Origin: Pyronema omphalodes
Taxonomy: Eukaryota; Ascomycota; Pezizomycetes; Pezizales; Pyronemataceae
Assembly: GCA_024516155.1 (NCBI GenBank)
Contig: JAJJXM010000044.1
Span: forward strand, 186,001 to 250,000
Direction: 5' to 3'
Length of the DNA: 64,000 nt
In this document: positions 38,201 to 53,217 of the stretch, in pieces
Layout of the letters: every line of letters begins with the position of its first letter
Position numbering within the stretch: the first letter of the stretch is position 1
The notes under the pieces: generated by a model
What the model saw: only the letters and a program-made list of their open reading frames with translations
Databases searched by the model: none
What the model was told of the DNA's origin: nothing
Made by a program: the position numbers and the translations under genes

Positions 38201-38970
38201 ATAAGCTGGAGCTCAACTCGGCCCTCACCTTACCAGCCTCAACGTGGTTCACATTCTGGTCGGGGGGTGTGGGTGGGTGCATGACGCAGGAGCAGGAGCG
38301 AGGGCGGGGTAATAGTACAGCTATATATATAGCAAGCAGAGCCTCTACTAGGTTCTTTCATTCGGCTCACGTTATGACGCAACATAACATTATTTGAACG
38401 TGCGTGGGGTGAAACGACTTCTCAAAACAGAGTATTAAAGTGTGATTATTATGTCTACTAATTTCATGTCACAGAAACATTAATATCATTAACAAGTGCG
38501 ATCTTGTTTTAATCGAGCAGACGTGATAGGGGGTATGCGAGCGCGTTTCGACGGTGCACGTGATCATGCTCGACGAATAGCGTTTACTGGCGCCATCTAC
38601 GGACATGATCATGCATTTAATCACTACATACTTTGGGTCTCGAGAATTCCTGCAGCGTGAAAACTCTCGGAAGTCTACGAGACCCTCAAGATCGTAAGCT
38701 TCGGCGCATCGATGGATCAGCATCCGCACCGGGGGGTCTGCAAATGTACAAGAACGCTATATATTCCGAGTATAGAAGTTTTGATTAATTTACGATTAAT
38801 TATACTTTGCGTTACAGATAATTTTTATTTTTTCGGGGCGTTGTCTCTCGAGACTGGAATTTGCACCGCTTTATGGAGATTGTAAAGAAGAAAAAAAGCT
38901 CATTAAGTCTGAACTTCAAAAAAAAGGAAACAATCTAGACAACACTGTAGAGGATGGATAAACCATACAT
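35278..38970. other. Intergenic stretch without recognised genes
   Basis: Short open frames occur, for example 36698-36949 (-) and 38095-38397 (+), but none shows a known domain or convincing splice structure. A short TTTA run lies near 36400-36415. I see no RNA gene here. Confidence 0.55.
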
Positions 38971-38978
38971 AATCAAAG

Positions 38979-39065
38979 GTACGAGGTTCTGGACAAAAGT
39001 GACCGTCACTTTTATTTGCTAAGCGCCGGGCGGGGTGACGATGACTTTTGTCCAGAACCTCGTAC
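38979..39065. mobile_element. Miniature foldback element (MITE-like) with TA target duplication
   Basis: A perfect 22-bp arm at 38979-39000 (GTACGAGGTTCTGGACAAAA then GT) is mirrored at 39044-39065. The symmetry extends inward to about 34 bp per arm with two mismatches, leaving a loop of about 19 bp. Taking the TA dinucleotides at 38980-38981 and 39063-39064 as the target-site duplication leaves an 81-bp element with 20-bp perfect terminal repeats beginning CGAGGTTCTGG. TA duplication is typical of Tc1/mariner/pogo transposition, so it may be a non-autonomous derivative of such an element. It has no coding capacity. No second copy was noticed in this window. Confidence 0.7.
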
Positions 39066-39208
39066 TAGATAATTCGAACAGACGATGGCAGAGATGAATC
39101 CATCCGACCTGGCCCTTGGTTCAACTGCAGAATTGTTTGGCACGGCAAGTCCAAAGATATCGTTGATCTCAAATGAAGAAGAATAAGAAAAGACAGAAAA
39201 GCAAACAG

Positions 39209-39273
39209 GCCTCCCAACCGTATAGCCAGTTTACCGGGTTAAATCGTAAACCAGGTAAACTGAACTGACAATT
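39209..39273. repeat. Dispersed repeat, copy 2
   Basis: It begins GCCTCCCAACCGTATAGCCA and ends AACTGACAATT, matching 35205-35277. The inner CAGTTTACC and GGTAAACTG are an exact 9-bp inverted repeat. A related sequence with AACCAGTTTAACCG and a CTCGATA/TATCGAG hairpin continues to about 39415, so the full element may be longer. Confidence 0.7.
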
Positions 39274-39883
39274 CACAGTTAGTTGGTGCAGTTTTGGTGT
39301 CCTGGATTCACAGTTGGTTCAGTTTTGAGGGGTCCATAGAACCAGGTAACTGCAGTGCACTGATTAAACGGACTCGATAAATTCAAACCAGTTTAACCGT
39401 ATCGAGAACCAGTGCATGCATGCAGGAATCAATAATGTATTAAACCTCATTTGAACCCACCGGCGGCTTTACATTATATATAATATAACCAATTTACCAA
39501 CCTTTAAAGTTGTGGTGACAACCAAATGGACCTGCTACAGGCCGGAATATACTACACGGTGACACTGTCTCTTATATCATCGTATTCATTATATCATCAA
39601 TCCCCTTCTTCTAAATATATATATAAAAAAAAACAGTTACCTGTTACATCGGGTATTTCCTATCCCCGTCTGATGTCATAAACCAAAAAAGTAAAGTAAA
39701 GTATTCTTGTTCCAAATTCTAATTACATATTCATCATATCATCAATCCCTCTGTTCTTCTAGATGTAAATATAATGGTTACTCATTACACCGGGTATCCT
39801 TTTATGTCCCTTCCATCCCTCCCTCCCTTCCCTCCCCCTCTAATCCCCCGCCCCCCCACCCCCCACCCCCCACCCCCCACCCC
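39274..39883. other. Intergenic tail between dispersed repeat and conserved gene
   Basis: This contains the possible continuation of the dispersed repeat to about 39415 and AT-rich sequence near 39470-39640. A C-rich stretch with repeated CCCCCCACC units at 39835-39883 probably belongs to the 3' UTR of the minus-strand gene. Confidence 0.5.
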
Positions 39884-42397
39884 TTACTCCCTCCTCCCCA
39901 CCAACGTCCTCCAAACCCTCCCCAAATTCGCCGCCACAACAAGATCCAACATATCCTGACCAGGACCATGAACAATCAGCATTCCCAATTTCGCCTTACT
40001 GTATCTTTCATCCTTTGCAGCATTCGAGATACTGATACCTCTTCTATGCGAGGGGTTATGTTTCCATTCGAGGACCGATAGGGGGATTGATTTCGATTTC
40101 CGCGGATGTGAAGAGGAGAAGGAGGAGGAGGAGAAGGAAGTATTGTGGAGGGGGGAAGTTGCGGAGATGGTGGTTGTGGAACCGTATAATGGCGGAGGAG
40201 GAGGGGATTCTTGGATGGGGGAGGTGGGGGTTGAGGTACCGGATGGAAGGGGGGGGTAGTATTTACACTGGTGGAGAAGGGGGGTTAGTTGTTGGTTTGT
40301 TGTTATTTAAGGGGGGGGGGGTTTATGCTTACTTGGATATACTTTAATCCATCTTCTTTAAATTCACATCTTCCATCCCATATATCTCTAAAAACATAGT
40401 CTTTTTTCTTTTTGGTTTTTTCTCCTTCTCTTCCTAGTATATTATCATTCTTATCCATCCCATTAGCCCCGCCAGCACCAGCACCGCCATAGCCAGCACC
40501 GCCATATCCAGCACCAGCACCACCATATCCAACAACCCCCCTCTCCCCAGCCCCTAAACTATAACTATTACTCCTACTCCTACTCCTACTCCCCGATCTT
40601 CCAACATGATGTTTATGTCTAATCCTCTCCCAAAACCTTTCCCCCTCAACCCTCATTATCCTTATGAAAGGTGTTAGTTGCGATGGTACGGGCTTCCTGA
40701 TTATTCCGCCTGTTATTGCGGTTAGTTCTTCGATTGGTGGTGCTGCTGTGTTGAGGTATCGGTAGCCTGGTTCTAGCATTTCGATTTTGATTTCTTCGTT
40801 TAGGAGGGGTAGGGGGGATGATGCTGGGTTGTTGTTGTTACTATTGTTGTTACTGTTGTTATTCTGCTGCTGTTGCTGCTGATCATGATTATGATGATCA
40901 TGGTAAGAGGAATTAAAATCCGATGTCTCAGCACCACCACCACCACCGGTAGGAAACGTTAAAACCGCAACATCCCATTGTTTATCTTCCGCGGGATAAC
41001 GTCGGATCAGGGTAGCGGTATTTTGACTTGTGAAATGGAGGAAGTATAGACATGCTTCTACTTCTGTTGCTGTTGCTGTATGGTGGGTTTTTGAGGGATG
41101 GATTGGGGTTAGGATTACGTCTGTTGGAGATAATAGATGGATGGTTAGTATTTTTTTTTTAATGATTTTGAAAGAATTATTGGGGGGGGGGGGGGGGGGA
41201 TGTGATAAGTGTAGGTGCAGGGGTTGGATATTGGCGTGAGGGATCCTGGAGATATGGGATGCTACAGGCGGCATATGGTATGTCGAGCTTGACAGGACTT
41301 TGACTTTGACTTTGGGAACTGGTGAACTCTGGCTTTGGCTCTGGCTCTGGCTCTGGCTTTGGCTCAGGGTCCTCGGGATTTAGGTTTCTCGGTTCGTCTC
41401 ATGCTCAAGATCCGGTTACTACGGAACCTCACAGGGTCCTTTGGCTTGGACCTTAGAGTATCCCCGGTAACCGCAGGACATCTGAGACAACCCTTCACCG
41501 GTCCTTTCTACCGCGACCTACCGCCGCCTATCGCCCCGCCTCCGCTCTTCACATCCCGTCCCGTCCCATTACATAACATCCATCACCCCCATAGGAAATT
41601 CAACAAAACATACCTCTTCCACCGGGCGCTTTAACAACCCATAACAGCAACCCTTCCTTTTCCTGACTCCTCTGTATATCCGGTCTTCTAACCGCCGGCG
41701 CATTCGCAATCGTCATCAAATTCTGTAAACTCCTCGCATGCACAGGAGGTTCTGGACGTTTCTGTCCTCCGACCGCACCTGACATTGGTCTTGCCTTTTC
41801 TCTTAGATTCGCGGAAGAACTTGCTCGGCTCCTTGCTTCTCGGGGTGATAGGAGAGGCGACGCAAATGGCGATGCAAATTGCGATGGCATGGAATCGATT
41901 CTTGGGGATAGAGAGGTATGGGTTGAGGGGTTGACATTTCCGAGATTATTGATATGACCAATGTTGGTTCCCCATGGACTATTACTGTCTGGTGTATCCC
42001 AGTGATCTGTTTCTCGGCGGGAATCGATGTCTGGATTGCTATTGCTGTTGCTGTTACTGTTGCTGTTGCTGTGGTGACTTGATTGGGAGTTGTAGCTGTT
42101 GTAACTGTTGTAGCTGTGGTGGCTGTTGTAACTACCTTCCCTACGTTCTCCTCCGCTTCCTTCGCCTCGTTCAATCTCCCTACGTTCAATAGATCTTCTA
42201 TCCGTGTCGACGCCGAGTGCGTACGGAGATAACCGGGGGGAAGGAATTGGCGAGTTTTGGTCTTGTTTTGTTCCGATGATTCCAACCCCAGGTGAAGTCT
42301 GAGGATGCGGGTGTGGGGGGGATAACTGAGTAGATCTAGGACTTCGCGGGGCAGGTGGCCAGTCTGTTGAATGAGAGGTAAGATGTGAGGAAGACAT
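39884..42397 (-). CDS. Conserved-looking fungal protein of unknown function
   Basis: I model three exons on the minus strand: 42397-41614, about 41261-40333, and 40267-39884, for about 698 residues. The second intron (40332-40268, GTAAGC...CACCAG) is well supported because it keeps phase and joins GLKYIQ to CKYYPPLPSG. The first intron (about 352 bp) is less sure, since a reading frame with Ser-Gln repeats extends upstream of 41274. The N-terminal third is Ser/Pro/Asn-rich and looks disordered. The middle and end look folded: LTIHLLSPTDVILTPI, ACLYFLHFTSQNTATLIRRY, EEIKIEMLEPGYRYL, DYVFRDIWDGRCEF, PLSVLEWKHNP and the end motif AKLGMLIVHGPGQDMLDLVV. A Gln/Asn run and a Gly-Ala-Tyr repeat interrupt it. 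I do not recognise a named domain. A run of 18 C (sense) at 41182-41199 encodes a proline tract. Function is unknown. Confidence 0.75.
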
Positions 42398-44857
42398 CTT
42401 TTTGTTCCGTTGTTGGAACGCCGCTGCAGTGATCGTTATGGGTGGTGGGAGAGATGCGCGCGATTTGAGGATCCAGGATAGGATCGATGGGATTGACAGC
42501 TAAGCTAGACACTGGACAGTAGACTTAGGAACGTATGTAGCTTAGAGGTTAGATGAGGTTGATGAGGTAATGAGGTATGTATGGTGCCTGGTGATGATGA
42601 TGAGTTGTTTTTTTCCGGGCTGGCTAACTAACTATAAACTACTTACTCCCTTCTCTATAAATTCCCCTTTGGATGTTTTTCCCCTCGTCCCGGATTTCTA
42701 CGAACTGGGCTTTTTTCTATGTATGGTACCATAGGTTTCCCCGGGTGTTAGTTCCAGCTCGGTGCAGATTCTAGAGTCACCTGAGCTTAGTAGATGTGAT
42801 TGACAGGTCTTGTGCATAAAAGCGCATCGATTAGGGTAGATTTTTTTCCTTTGGGGGGTGGGGGGGGGGGGGGGGAAGGAGGAGGACGGGGGGGGGGTTG
42901 GAGGGGTGAGAGATGCGTGGAAAGGAACGGCATAAAGTTGTTATGATAATCTACTTTACGCGTCTCTTTGGGCGCAGTTTTCCGCGCGAACAGGTGAGTG
43001 ATTATCCCACGTGTCTACGCTAAACCGTGCAATCACAATTATTGCCCGCACGTATGTAGCACAATAACGCCACAGCCCACAGCCCACATCCCACAGCCCA
43101 CAGCTCACAGCCCATAGCATAACCAAGCTTATTCTGAAGCAAACACCAACACCAACACCACCACCACCACATCATCATCATTGACAGCGCCACATACATG
43201 CGTAAGATCGGAATCATCAAATAACTATAATTATCTTCTAGTGACTGAGATTCGGGATCGATACGAATCTGAAAATCTGATGATCTTCGGTGCATATACA
43301 TAATAAAAGATCTATATATGGTTTCGTACGCGTGCATTCCTGTTTGAAATCAATTCTGTTAATCGAAAAACTTATTTTCTATGTACTTTCAGCTTCCAGC
43401 TTCCAGCTTCCAGTTTCCAGCTTGTAGCGTCAATAGTAAACAATATATGATAGCTATTACTCCATAACACATATTGGAGGGCTTCTCGTAAGGTCATATC
43501 ATTAACGCCATAGCAATGCCAGAGAAATAGTTCTTCTATTACGTTTGACGGCAAAAACACAAACAAAAATTGTTCCGGATTCTTTTATTATCATTAACGG
43601 CGATTCTGACCTCTTTATCTATCTATGTATTTGAGAGTTACGAGACCCTGTGGTACAAAAAAAAGGGTGTTTATTCAAACCACACTTTAAACAACCAAAA
43701 AATTCATTTACTAAACACCTTTTTAAACACCGAATTAAACACCTCAGATATCTATTGAACCCGTTTCTAGCCTAAGTCTGGTTCCACCAAATAATATACA
43801 TAACTACAGCCCGGCTTGTACAGTATCCTCCATACGCCCAATCCCAATCCACATCAATATCCTCCATACTCCCAACCCCTCTTCTGCATTATCCTCACCC
43901 AAAAACATCAAAGAAACCCCCATCAAAGAACACAACCTGAGACCCGTTAGCTTTAAATCAAGTAGCAGCTCGGCAGTAAGACAATGAGACAAACCGAATA
44001 TCCCATATCCCATATCCCATATCCCATAGCCCATAGCCCATATCCCATAGCCCATAGAAGAGCAACAGGGAAAGAACATTTTCATAGTCCGTCAAATACC
44101 CAAAAAGACGATAACAGACACTCGATGTCCTGTCGATTATTAAAGGAAAGATAATATATCAACTAGAAGGTTGTTGATCGGATGTACTGTATTATAAGGA
44201 TATTTTCAGAACTCATCTGCTGGGATAGAATAGCCTGATTAAGGAGAAGAATATGGCTCGAGCCTCGAGGTCGAGAGGAAAGAAAAGAAAGAAAAGAAAG
44301 GTTGCTTAATGGTGTGAAGGATGAAGAAAGAATGGCAGGAGGTGGGTAGAGAAAAGAAGGAATGGAAGGAAGTGGAGTATTCTATGGAGGGGATAAATGG
44401 AATAAGGGAGGTGTGGATGGGCTGGGCACACTTGGGGTTTTGTGTGATGTGCTCATAGGGTGTCACTTACCGCCGAATATGGTGGTAGGTAAGTGCATAT
44501 AAGTAATCTTTTGGGTTTTGGATGGGAATAGTGTTAGACTTTTATATACTCTTCAATTTAGGCCAGCTGGAAAAAAATAAATGTATTGGATGTGGTTGAG
44601 CGGTATGAAAGGGGGTGGATTGGGACCTTCAGCACGAATCTCCGCAGGTGCGAAGGATGTGGAATGTGGATTATCCACCTCGCTGATTTTGCTTCGAAGC
44701 TCCTTTTTCTTAATAATTGAACCATGAAGCACGCTATGTAGAACACTGATATTCTCTGGCCTAGAATGTAACAAGCGATGTGTGCTAAGAACCATTCATT
44801 ACTGTAAAAAAACACTACCATCATGATATAATTATGCCCATTCCAAATATCTCCATC
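42398..44857. other. Intergenic region upstream of conserved gene and downstream of PDC
   Basis: No gene is recognised. It has G-rich runs at about 42854-42900 and CCCACAG repeats near 43070-43110. CTTCCAG repeats lie near 43390-43420, TTAAACACC repeats near 43660-43745, and CATATCCCATAGCC-type repeats near 44000-44060. Confidence 0.65.
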
Positions 44858-46913
<2,056 letters not shown>

Positions 46914-49900
46914 CGTTCAAGTCGTATAAATTCGTATCAATCGTGAAAAATAGTTCGTTAAAAAATGAAGCTTTTGGAGTAATTGAGGTGAGTTTGAATA
47001 ATTACGAGCGGACCTGGATGGGTGCATTGTTTTATGGGGTTCTTGAATTGCCTTATTATTTCGAATTCCGGACAGCGGGCATCACAGCAGGATCAGAAGG
47101 TTGGAAGATCATCCGCTTCCCACTTTCCGCCATGCGCTGATAGACCCTTATCACACCAGAACGGCGAGCGGTAGCGAAGGGAAGCTTAGAGTATTTCCAA
47201 AGATAGACAAGCATGGCTGCATCATCATCGGCGAGCGGTCTTGACAACCGGTTCCCCGACCACGGTGCTATTCCTACATGCTGATCACTGATCACTTATT
47301 AAGCTCGATTCACTGAATCTAGAGAGGAGTTGAAAGCGCAAGTTCAAGTGGGGTGATGAAGTGGGATGTTAGGGTAACAGCTCAAGATGACGTAGGTGAT
47401 AGCGGAGAATGTGAAAACATCTTGCGGCGGTCGTCGATCTTGCTAGGAGCGGCGGTCTAGAGATGGACAGGCAACGGGTAATCGGCGGCTGGGATTTGGG
47501 CCTGGCAGGACTCGTGTAACCGCCGACTTCGCGCCCCTTCCTTCTTGCTGTCGCCCTTGAATTCTCGACCGGTGGATGAACCTGGCTTCCACCTGAACCG
47601 TCGGCTAGACAAAGCCTGGAACGCGTACCCTGGGATTTTCGAAGGAGAGCTCATCGAAACTTGAGAGCTGAACACCACCAACTCAAAGCTTGCGTACCAC
47701 CTGCAGGCAGAAACGAAATTATTAATCACTCCTCAAGGAATCGCAACACTTCGATACGACCGTAAAACAGCCGGCACTGGTTCGGATATAAAACACACCA
47801 CCTTTCACGTTCCGTGGGACGATTATTTTTTTGCAACTTTCGGTGCGGGCCGGAATTGGGTTTTAGAACACGATATGACGAGACAGCAATTAATCTCCAT
47901 CGACGATTTAATTACAATGTGTACCGTCGTCATTGATATGATGGCACAACGTCCGCTGTATCTATGTGCGAAGTTCTCTAATCTGGATTGACTTTGAGAA
48001 CGACGAATGATGGGACCGTCTCCAACATTCATTTACTACACAGTCACCGGGGCTCAATATTGCGCACGCTCGTGATTAAACACTCAGCTGCGCACTCATA
48101 CAGCACGCTGATATTTATCTCCAAAATCACCAACCCGGCAAATATAAGGACGATATCCCGATAGCTTACGGCTGGTAATCACCCGTGCATAACCCTCTTC
48201 CCCCTCCCCTGCCCACGTTCATCACACAGCTGAAAGTTAGAGATATTTTCCTGTCTTATCCGGAAAATATTTGCCCAAGGTTTCGCCCGGGGTTGATCTC
48301 CCAGGGTAATTATCTCCCTCCGGTACAGCTAGGGTCCTAGGTTGCACGCAACCAAACGCCTTGTGCATGAAACTTTATATTGTTTTAACCGACTTTCAGC
48401 TAATAAGATATTGAGAATCAATCAAAATTCACGAAATAAATGAAATAAATTGGAGATTTTATTTACTCCTGAAACTAGGCCAATTCCAGAAGGATTCTGG
48501 AAGTCACCATCCTTCTCCGGCGTTAAACTTGGAAGCATTCAGCCTTGCCAGCGCCGGATGTCATACTTGACATAGGACATGACCGACGTTGGTAAATGAC
48601 GGATGATGGACAACCGAGCGGTGGGATTAGGAGATGGGATCACGAGCAAACGGTGGAGATTTGAAACCGTTTGTCTGCCTGTCCCCAGAAAACAAATCGG
48701 TCAGGGAAATATTCAAACAAAACAATCTTCAAACGAGGAATTACGTTGTTATTGTGAACAGCGCGGTTATCAAAACATCCGAATAATAGGCACCTTTAGC
48801 ACATCGAATGCATAAACGACGCATACGTAGTCGTGTGAGACTGGAGCGCTTGATGGTTCAACGGAACCGATCCCGCAAGGTTTAGTCAACAGGAGGCTGT
48901 AGGGAATTTTTGGCGATCTTCCACCGGCTTCCTGTCAGGAAGGCCTTTCTATGTCGATCATCCATCAAGGACAGGACTTGGTTTCGTTAGGTTGCATCGA
49001 TCTCCGAGACCCACAGGGAAGGGAAGTTTAGAAGCTCGAGCTCGGATCCGAGCCGAATCCACCTGCAGTGCACGCCCCGAGATCCAGGCCAAGCCACCGA
49101 CGGGAAGCACACCGAACACAGAAAACCGGCGACTGTTGCTCACCCGGTCTAGATTAAACATTTGTACATCGCAATCTTATATTTTTGATGATTTGCGGAT
49201 GTGGATTTTGACTATGACACAATCATACCATATCGTTGAATAAAAAAAGGGGGGGATGGAAGAAAAACAGATCTCATTGTCGCCAAAAAACAACCATAAA
49301 TTTCGCAATCCTGGAGCTAAGGATAGGCGAGCTAGAAGCATTAAAGTAACCTATATAGAAGCTCCCAAGCTGCGGAACCGAGCGCCGTAGGGAATACATA
49401 TGGTGCATATGCGCACCCACCAGGAAACAAGGCGAAGGGCGGAGGGCGAAGGGCGGAGCTTAAGATGACAGATGGGTAACCTAATGACATTGACTTGTGC
49501 TTGAACATCAATCAGATCAGGGTCCGACCTCAAATGTTTCGCAACTATGTCAACTCAATAATTTCAACAGCAAACCTTATGAAGTTTGATGATGCGGTGA
49601 AGGCTGATACTATACTTGAGTCTTGACCTGTCTCGGCGCTAAAAGATACGCTGAGAAACTCCTCCGAAAAATCTTATTCGTGAGAAAGAAGGAAATCGCA
49701 AAAATTTGAGATCGGACCCCCGATTTCCAGGCATAAGTCAATGACATCTTCCATTATGTTATCATCGTATCTGGTAAAGTTCAATCTCGTGGACCAGTGC
49801 AAATCTCCTCGGATATTTTTTTTTTGACTATAGGAGATCTGATATCAAAAAGATGTTGTATGGATTTTATGCTAAGCTTTAGATGGAAGTATATACTGTG

Positions 49901-52540
49901 TACTATCAAATGACTTGTCGGCGTCTCGGAGAAGACGAAGCGAAGACGAAGTGAAGATGAAGCGAAGCGATGACGCTGCAAAAATACAATGAATGATCGG
50001 GCCCTGAATAACCTAATTTCAAAGCTTCCATGACATCTATGACATCTACCAACGTTTATGGAAGCGAAGACCTAACAACAGAACTACGGTTTACATAACC
50101 ACTGATGTCATGAAAAATATCTGAGCATCTACACCACACCGTACGTCATACATCATGTATCCACTCATTCCGTAGCGAAGGAATTATACTTCAGGCTTTT
50201 TGGGGATTTCAAGCACAGTATTGAGGATTGATATTTGAGGATTTATATTTGAGAATTGAACTTGGTTACCATATAGTATATCATAGCTGGGGGCGGGCTT
50301 GGTTGGGCTTGGTTGGGCTCTGTATTTTTATGGTACCATAATGTACTTTCACTTTCACTTTCACTTTTTTTTTGTTTCCTCTATCCTCGTTCGCTCATAA
50401 TGTTATATTATCAATAATCCATTCAACATTGTATGTGTATATACCTACCTACATACATATACATACCTACATACAGATATGTATCCAACCAACCAGGCTA
50501 GGTCGTTATATGTGTATGTACAATCTACATAATATTGATGATGACTATTATGCCTATTTTTTTTTCTTTTGCTTTCTTGCTTCGAGTCCGAGTCTGAGTT
50601 CGGGTTCGGGTCTAACTTCGGGTCTAACTTCGGGTTCGGGTCTGAGTCTGGGTTCGGGTCTGAGTCTGGGTTGAATTATTCCTCATTCCAGTCCAATCAT
50701 TGTATCCCCGGTCTTTTTGGGTAGGTTCTCATTTCGTAGATATGGTGTATACCATATACCATATACCATATACCATAGGGATCATGTGACATGCTAGATA
50801 TGCTACACATACTACACATACTACACATACTACACATACTACACATACTACACATACTACACATACTACACATACTACACATACTACACATACTACACAT
50901 ACTACACATACTACACATACTACACATACTACACATACTACACATACTACACATACTACAAATGCACCCCGGTATCTATGTAGCTGGATGACATCTATAA
51001 TTCAGAATCAAGAATCCAGAACCACACCATAAACTTAACCTATAAACTTAACCTACAATAACCCATAACCTACAATAACCTACAACCTACAATAACCTAC
51101 AACCTACCCAGCATTAGATATATGTATAGATATTTATACTCCATCCTCATCGATATGTAGAGAGAAAAAAAAAATGAAACAAGAAACTGGGTTTAAATTC
51201 GGGATTCGGTGGTTTTTATTGACCCTTAACCTTTAACCTTCAGGCTTCGATTAGGTAAGGTAAGTACATACATACATAGCATTTCCATGTACATAAATAC
51301 ATACATACAGTCGAATCTTTTTTAAGGGTCGACTACTGTCTATGGTACAAGAAATCACTCGTGCCATGCCTACGTCTCGAAAGATATCGCCTATATGGGC
51401 CTTGAGGGCACTGTACACCTGAAGGCTGACGTGCTTTCGATTGTATGTAGTATTTTCTTTTCTTTGCTATATATATACTTCTTATTCTTCTGCTTCTTTT
51501 ACTTCTTCTCCCTCTTAACAATAAATAAAGGTCATGATAGAACCCGATACCGAGCGTTACAATATGGTGTCTGTATGTAGCTTAACCCAGCTTAACCTAG
51601 GCACCAGCTGCTGGCGTCTTGTCTTGTCTTGTCTCATCTTCGGTTGTCTTGGGTTAGAGTTAGACTGGCTTATTATATGTACCGCTGTGCTTTGCTTGGC
51701 CTGGCTTGGCTTTTCTGTATGTACTGTGCTGTGCTGTGCTTGCTCGCTGTGCTGTGTGCTCGCTTTGCACGCTTTGCACGCTTTGCTGCACCGCTAATCC
51801 CTGCGCACGCGGATCATTTGAGCGGTTCGTGAGCTGCATTGAGGCTTTGCTGCTGCTTTGCTGCTTTGCTTTGCTTTGCGAAAGGAGTTCAAGGAGCTTA
51901 TTTGATGATTTGATGATTTGTTGTGGCTTGTGGCTTGTGATGAATTTCCTTTTTATCTTTTTTCTTTTTGAGGGGGGATGTTTTTTGTTTTTTATTTTTT
52001 GAAGGTATGAAGGTATGAAGTTGCGGAGGCTTTAGATTTGGTGTGATGTTGTGAGCTTGTATATGTGATGGGAAGCTGTTATGGATTCGAGGAATTGCCC
52101 TTTTATTTTAGCTTCGCTTCACCTACAACCTGCGATGTTATCCTGCGATGTTATAAATCTCGTTTCGGTCATATCATACTCGGTTCTTTATCGAGGCTTC
52201 GGTTGGTACAGTATTGGGTACGGGACCTTGTCGGACCGTTGGTGAGCTTCTTCGAACTGCCTTATCAATATCCAAGGCGCCCCAGCAAAAAAAAAAAAAA
52301 AAAAAAAAAAAGTGTTATTACAAGTGAAAGTGAGGTGCAACTGGGCCTGAGAGCGAGAGAGAGAGAGAGAGAACACTGCGATGAGAAATCTAAGACTTTT
52401 TGTTAGACATTTTATCGGAATCTGAGACTTTGTCGACAATATCGAAATCTTCAGATTTCATCAGGTTTCTTCAGGCTTCAATATCATCAGACTTTGTCGA
52501 ACTTTCTCGGACGTTGTTGTATCCAAACCATACACCCCCC
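46914..52540. other. Gene-free region between PDC and BCK1
   Basis: The first few hundred bases are presumably the PDC promoter (the gene points left). No further gene is recognised. Repeats include GAAGGGCGGAG near 49432-49458, GAAGCGAAGAC near 49931-49971, TCGGGTCTGAG-type repeats near 50583-50670, the 9-bp array at 50804-50960, AACCTACAAT repeats near 51040-51110, and a run of 25 A at 52287-52311. Confidence 0.65.
50804..50960. repeat. 9-bp minisatellite (TACACATAC)n, about 17 copies
   Basis: A pure array of the 9-mer TACACATAC over 157 bp. Since nine is a multiple of three it reads as an open frame on both strands (Leu-His-Ile on +, Cys-Ser-Met on -); I regard these as artefacts of the repeat. 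Confidence 0.97.
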
Positions 52541-53217
52541 CCCCCCCTCTCCTCCCCCCCAGCGCGCCCAAGTCAGCACTTTGTACACTTTGTCGCTTTG
52601 TTTCCTCACCCAATTGCCTCATCGAGCCATCGGACATTCTGCCATTTCTGCACCCAGTCAGCGCAGCGCTTAACAATTTACCGCTATTTGGGAAGAGGAG
52701 CGGAGAAGAGCTGCTACAGCCACCATAAGATAGAACCTGAGACACCGGAGCACAGCAGCAGCAGCAGCAGCAGCAGCAGGAAGCACCACCATCAGAAGTA
52801 GCAGCAGCAGCAGCAGCAGCATCAACCACCTCCACCTCCACCAGCAACAGCAGCAAGCACCAGCCTCAACAGCATCAACCACCACTACCACCACCACCAC
52901 CACCTTCAGAAGCAGCAGGAAGCACCAGCCTCAACAGCATCAACCACAAGAAAACCGTCCCCCTCCCCTTCCCTACCCCCCCCAAGAGACGCATCCTGAC
53001 CACCCCCCTCGAGGAAGTGGACCAACCCCGCCGACAAGAAACCAACCAACACCAAATTCCCTCGACAAAAGGCATAGAACACTGAGAAAGAGAAGAGCTT
53101 CCAGAGAGAGAGAGAGGGAAAGAGAGAGAGAGAGAGCGCTACATACACCCCGACACCCCCCCCCCCCCCCTCCCCCCGACTCCTCCACTACCAATCCACA
53201 TCGATCGCAGCTCGCGA

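Noticed and set aside
50697..50991. Cys-Ser-Met and Leu-His-Ile repeat frames
   Set aside because: They are translations of the 9-bp minisatellite on the two strands.
51020..51115. AACCTACAATAACCTAC repeats as a possible interstitial telomere
   Set aside because: The unit differs from CCCTAA and is irregular; it is better called a simple repeat.
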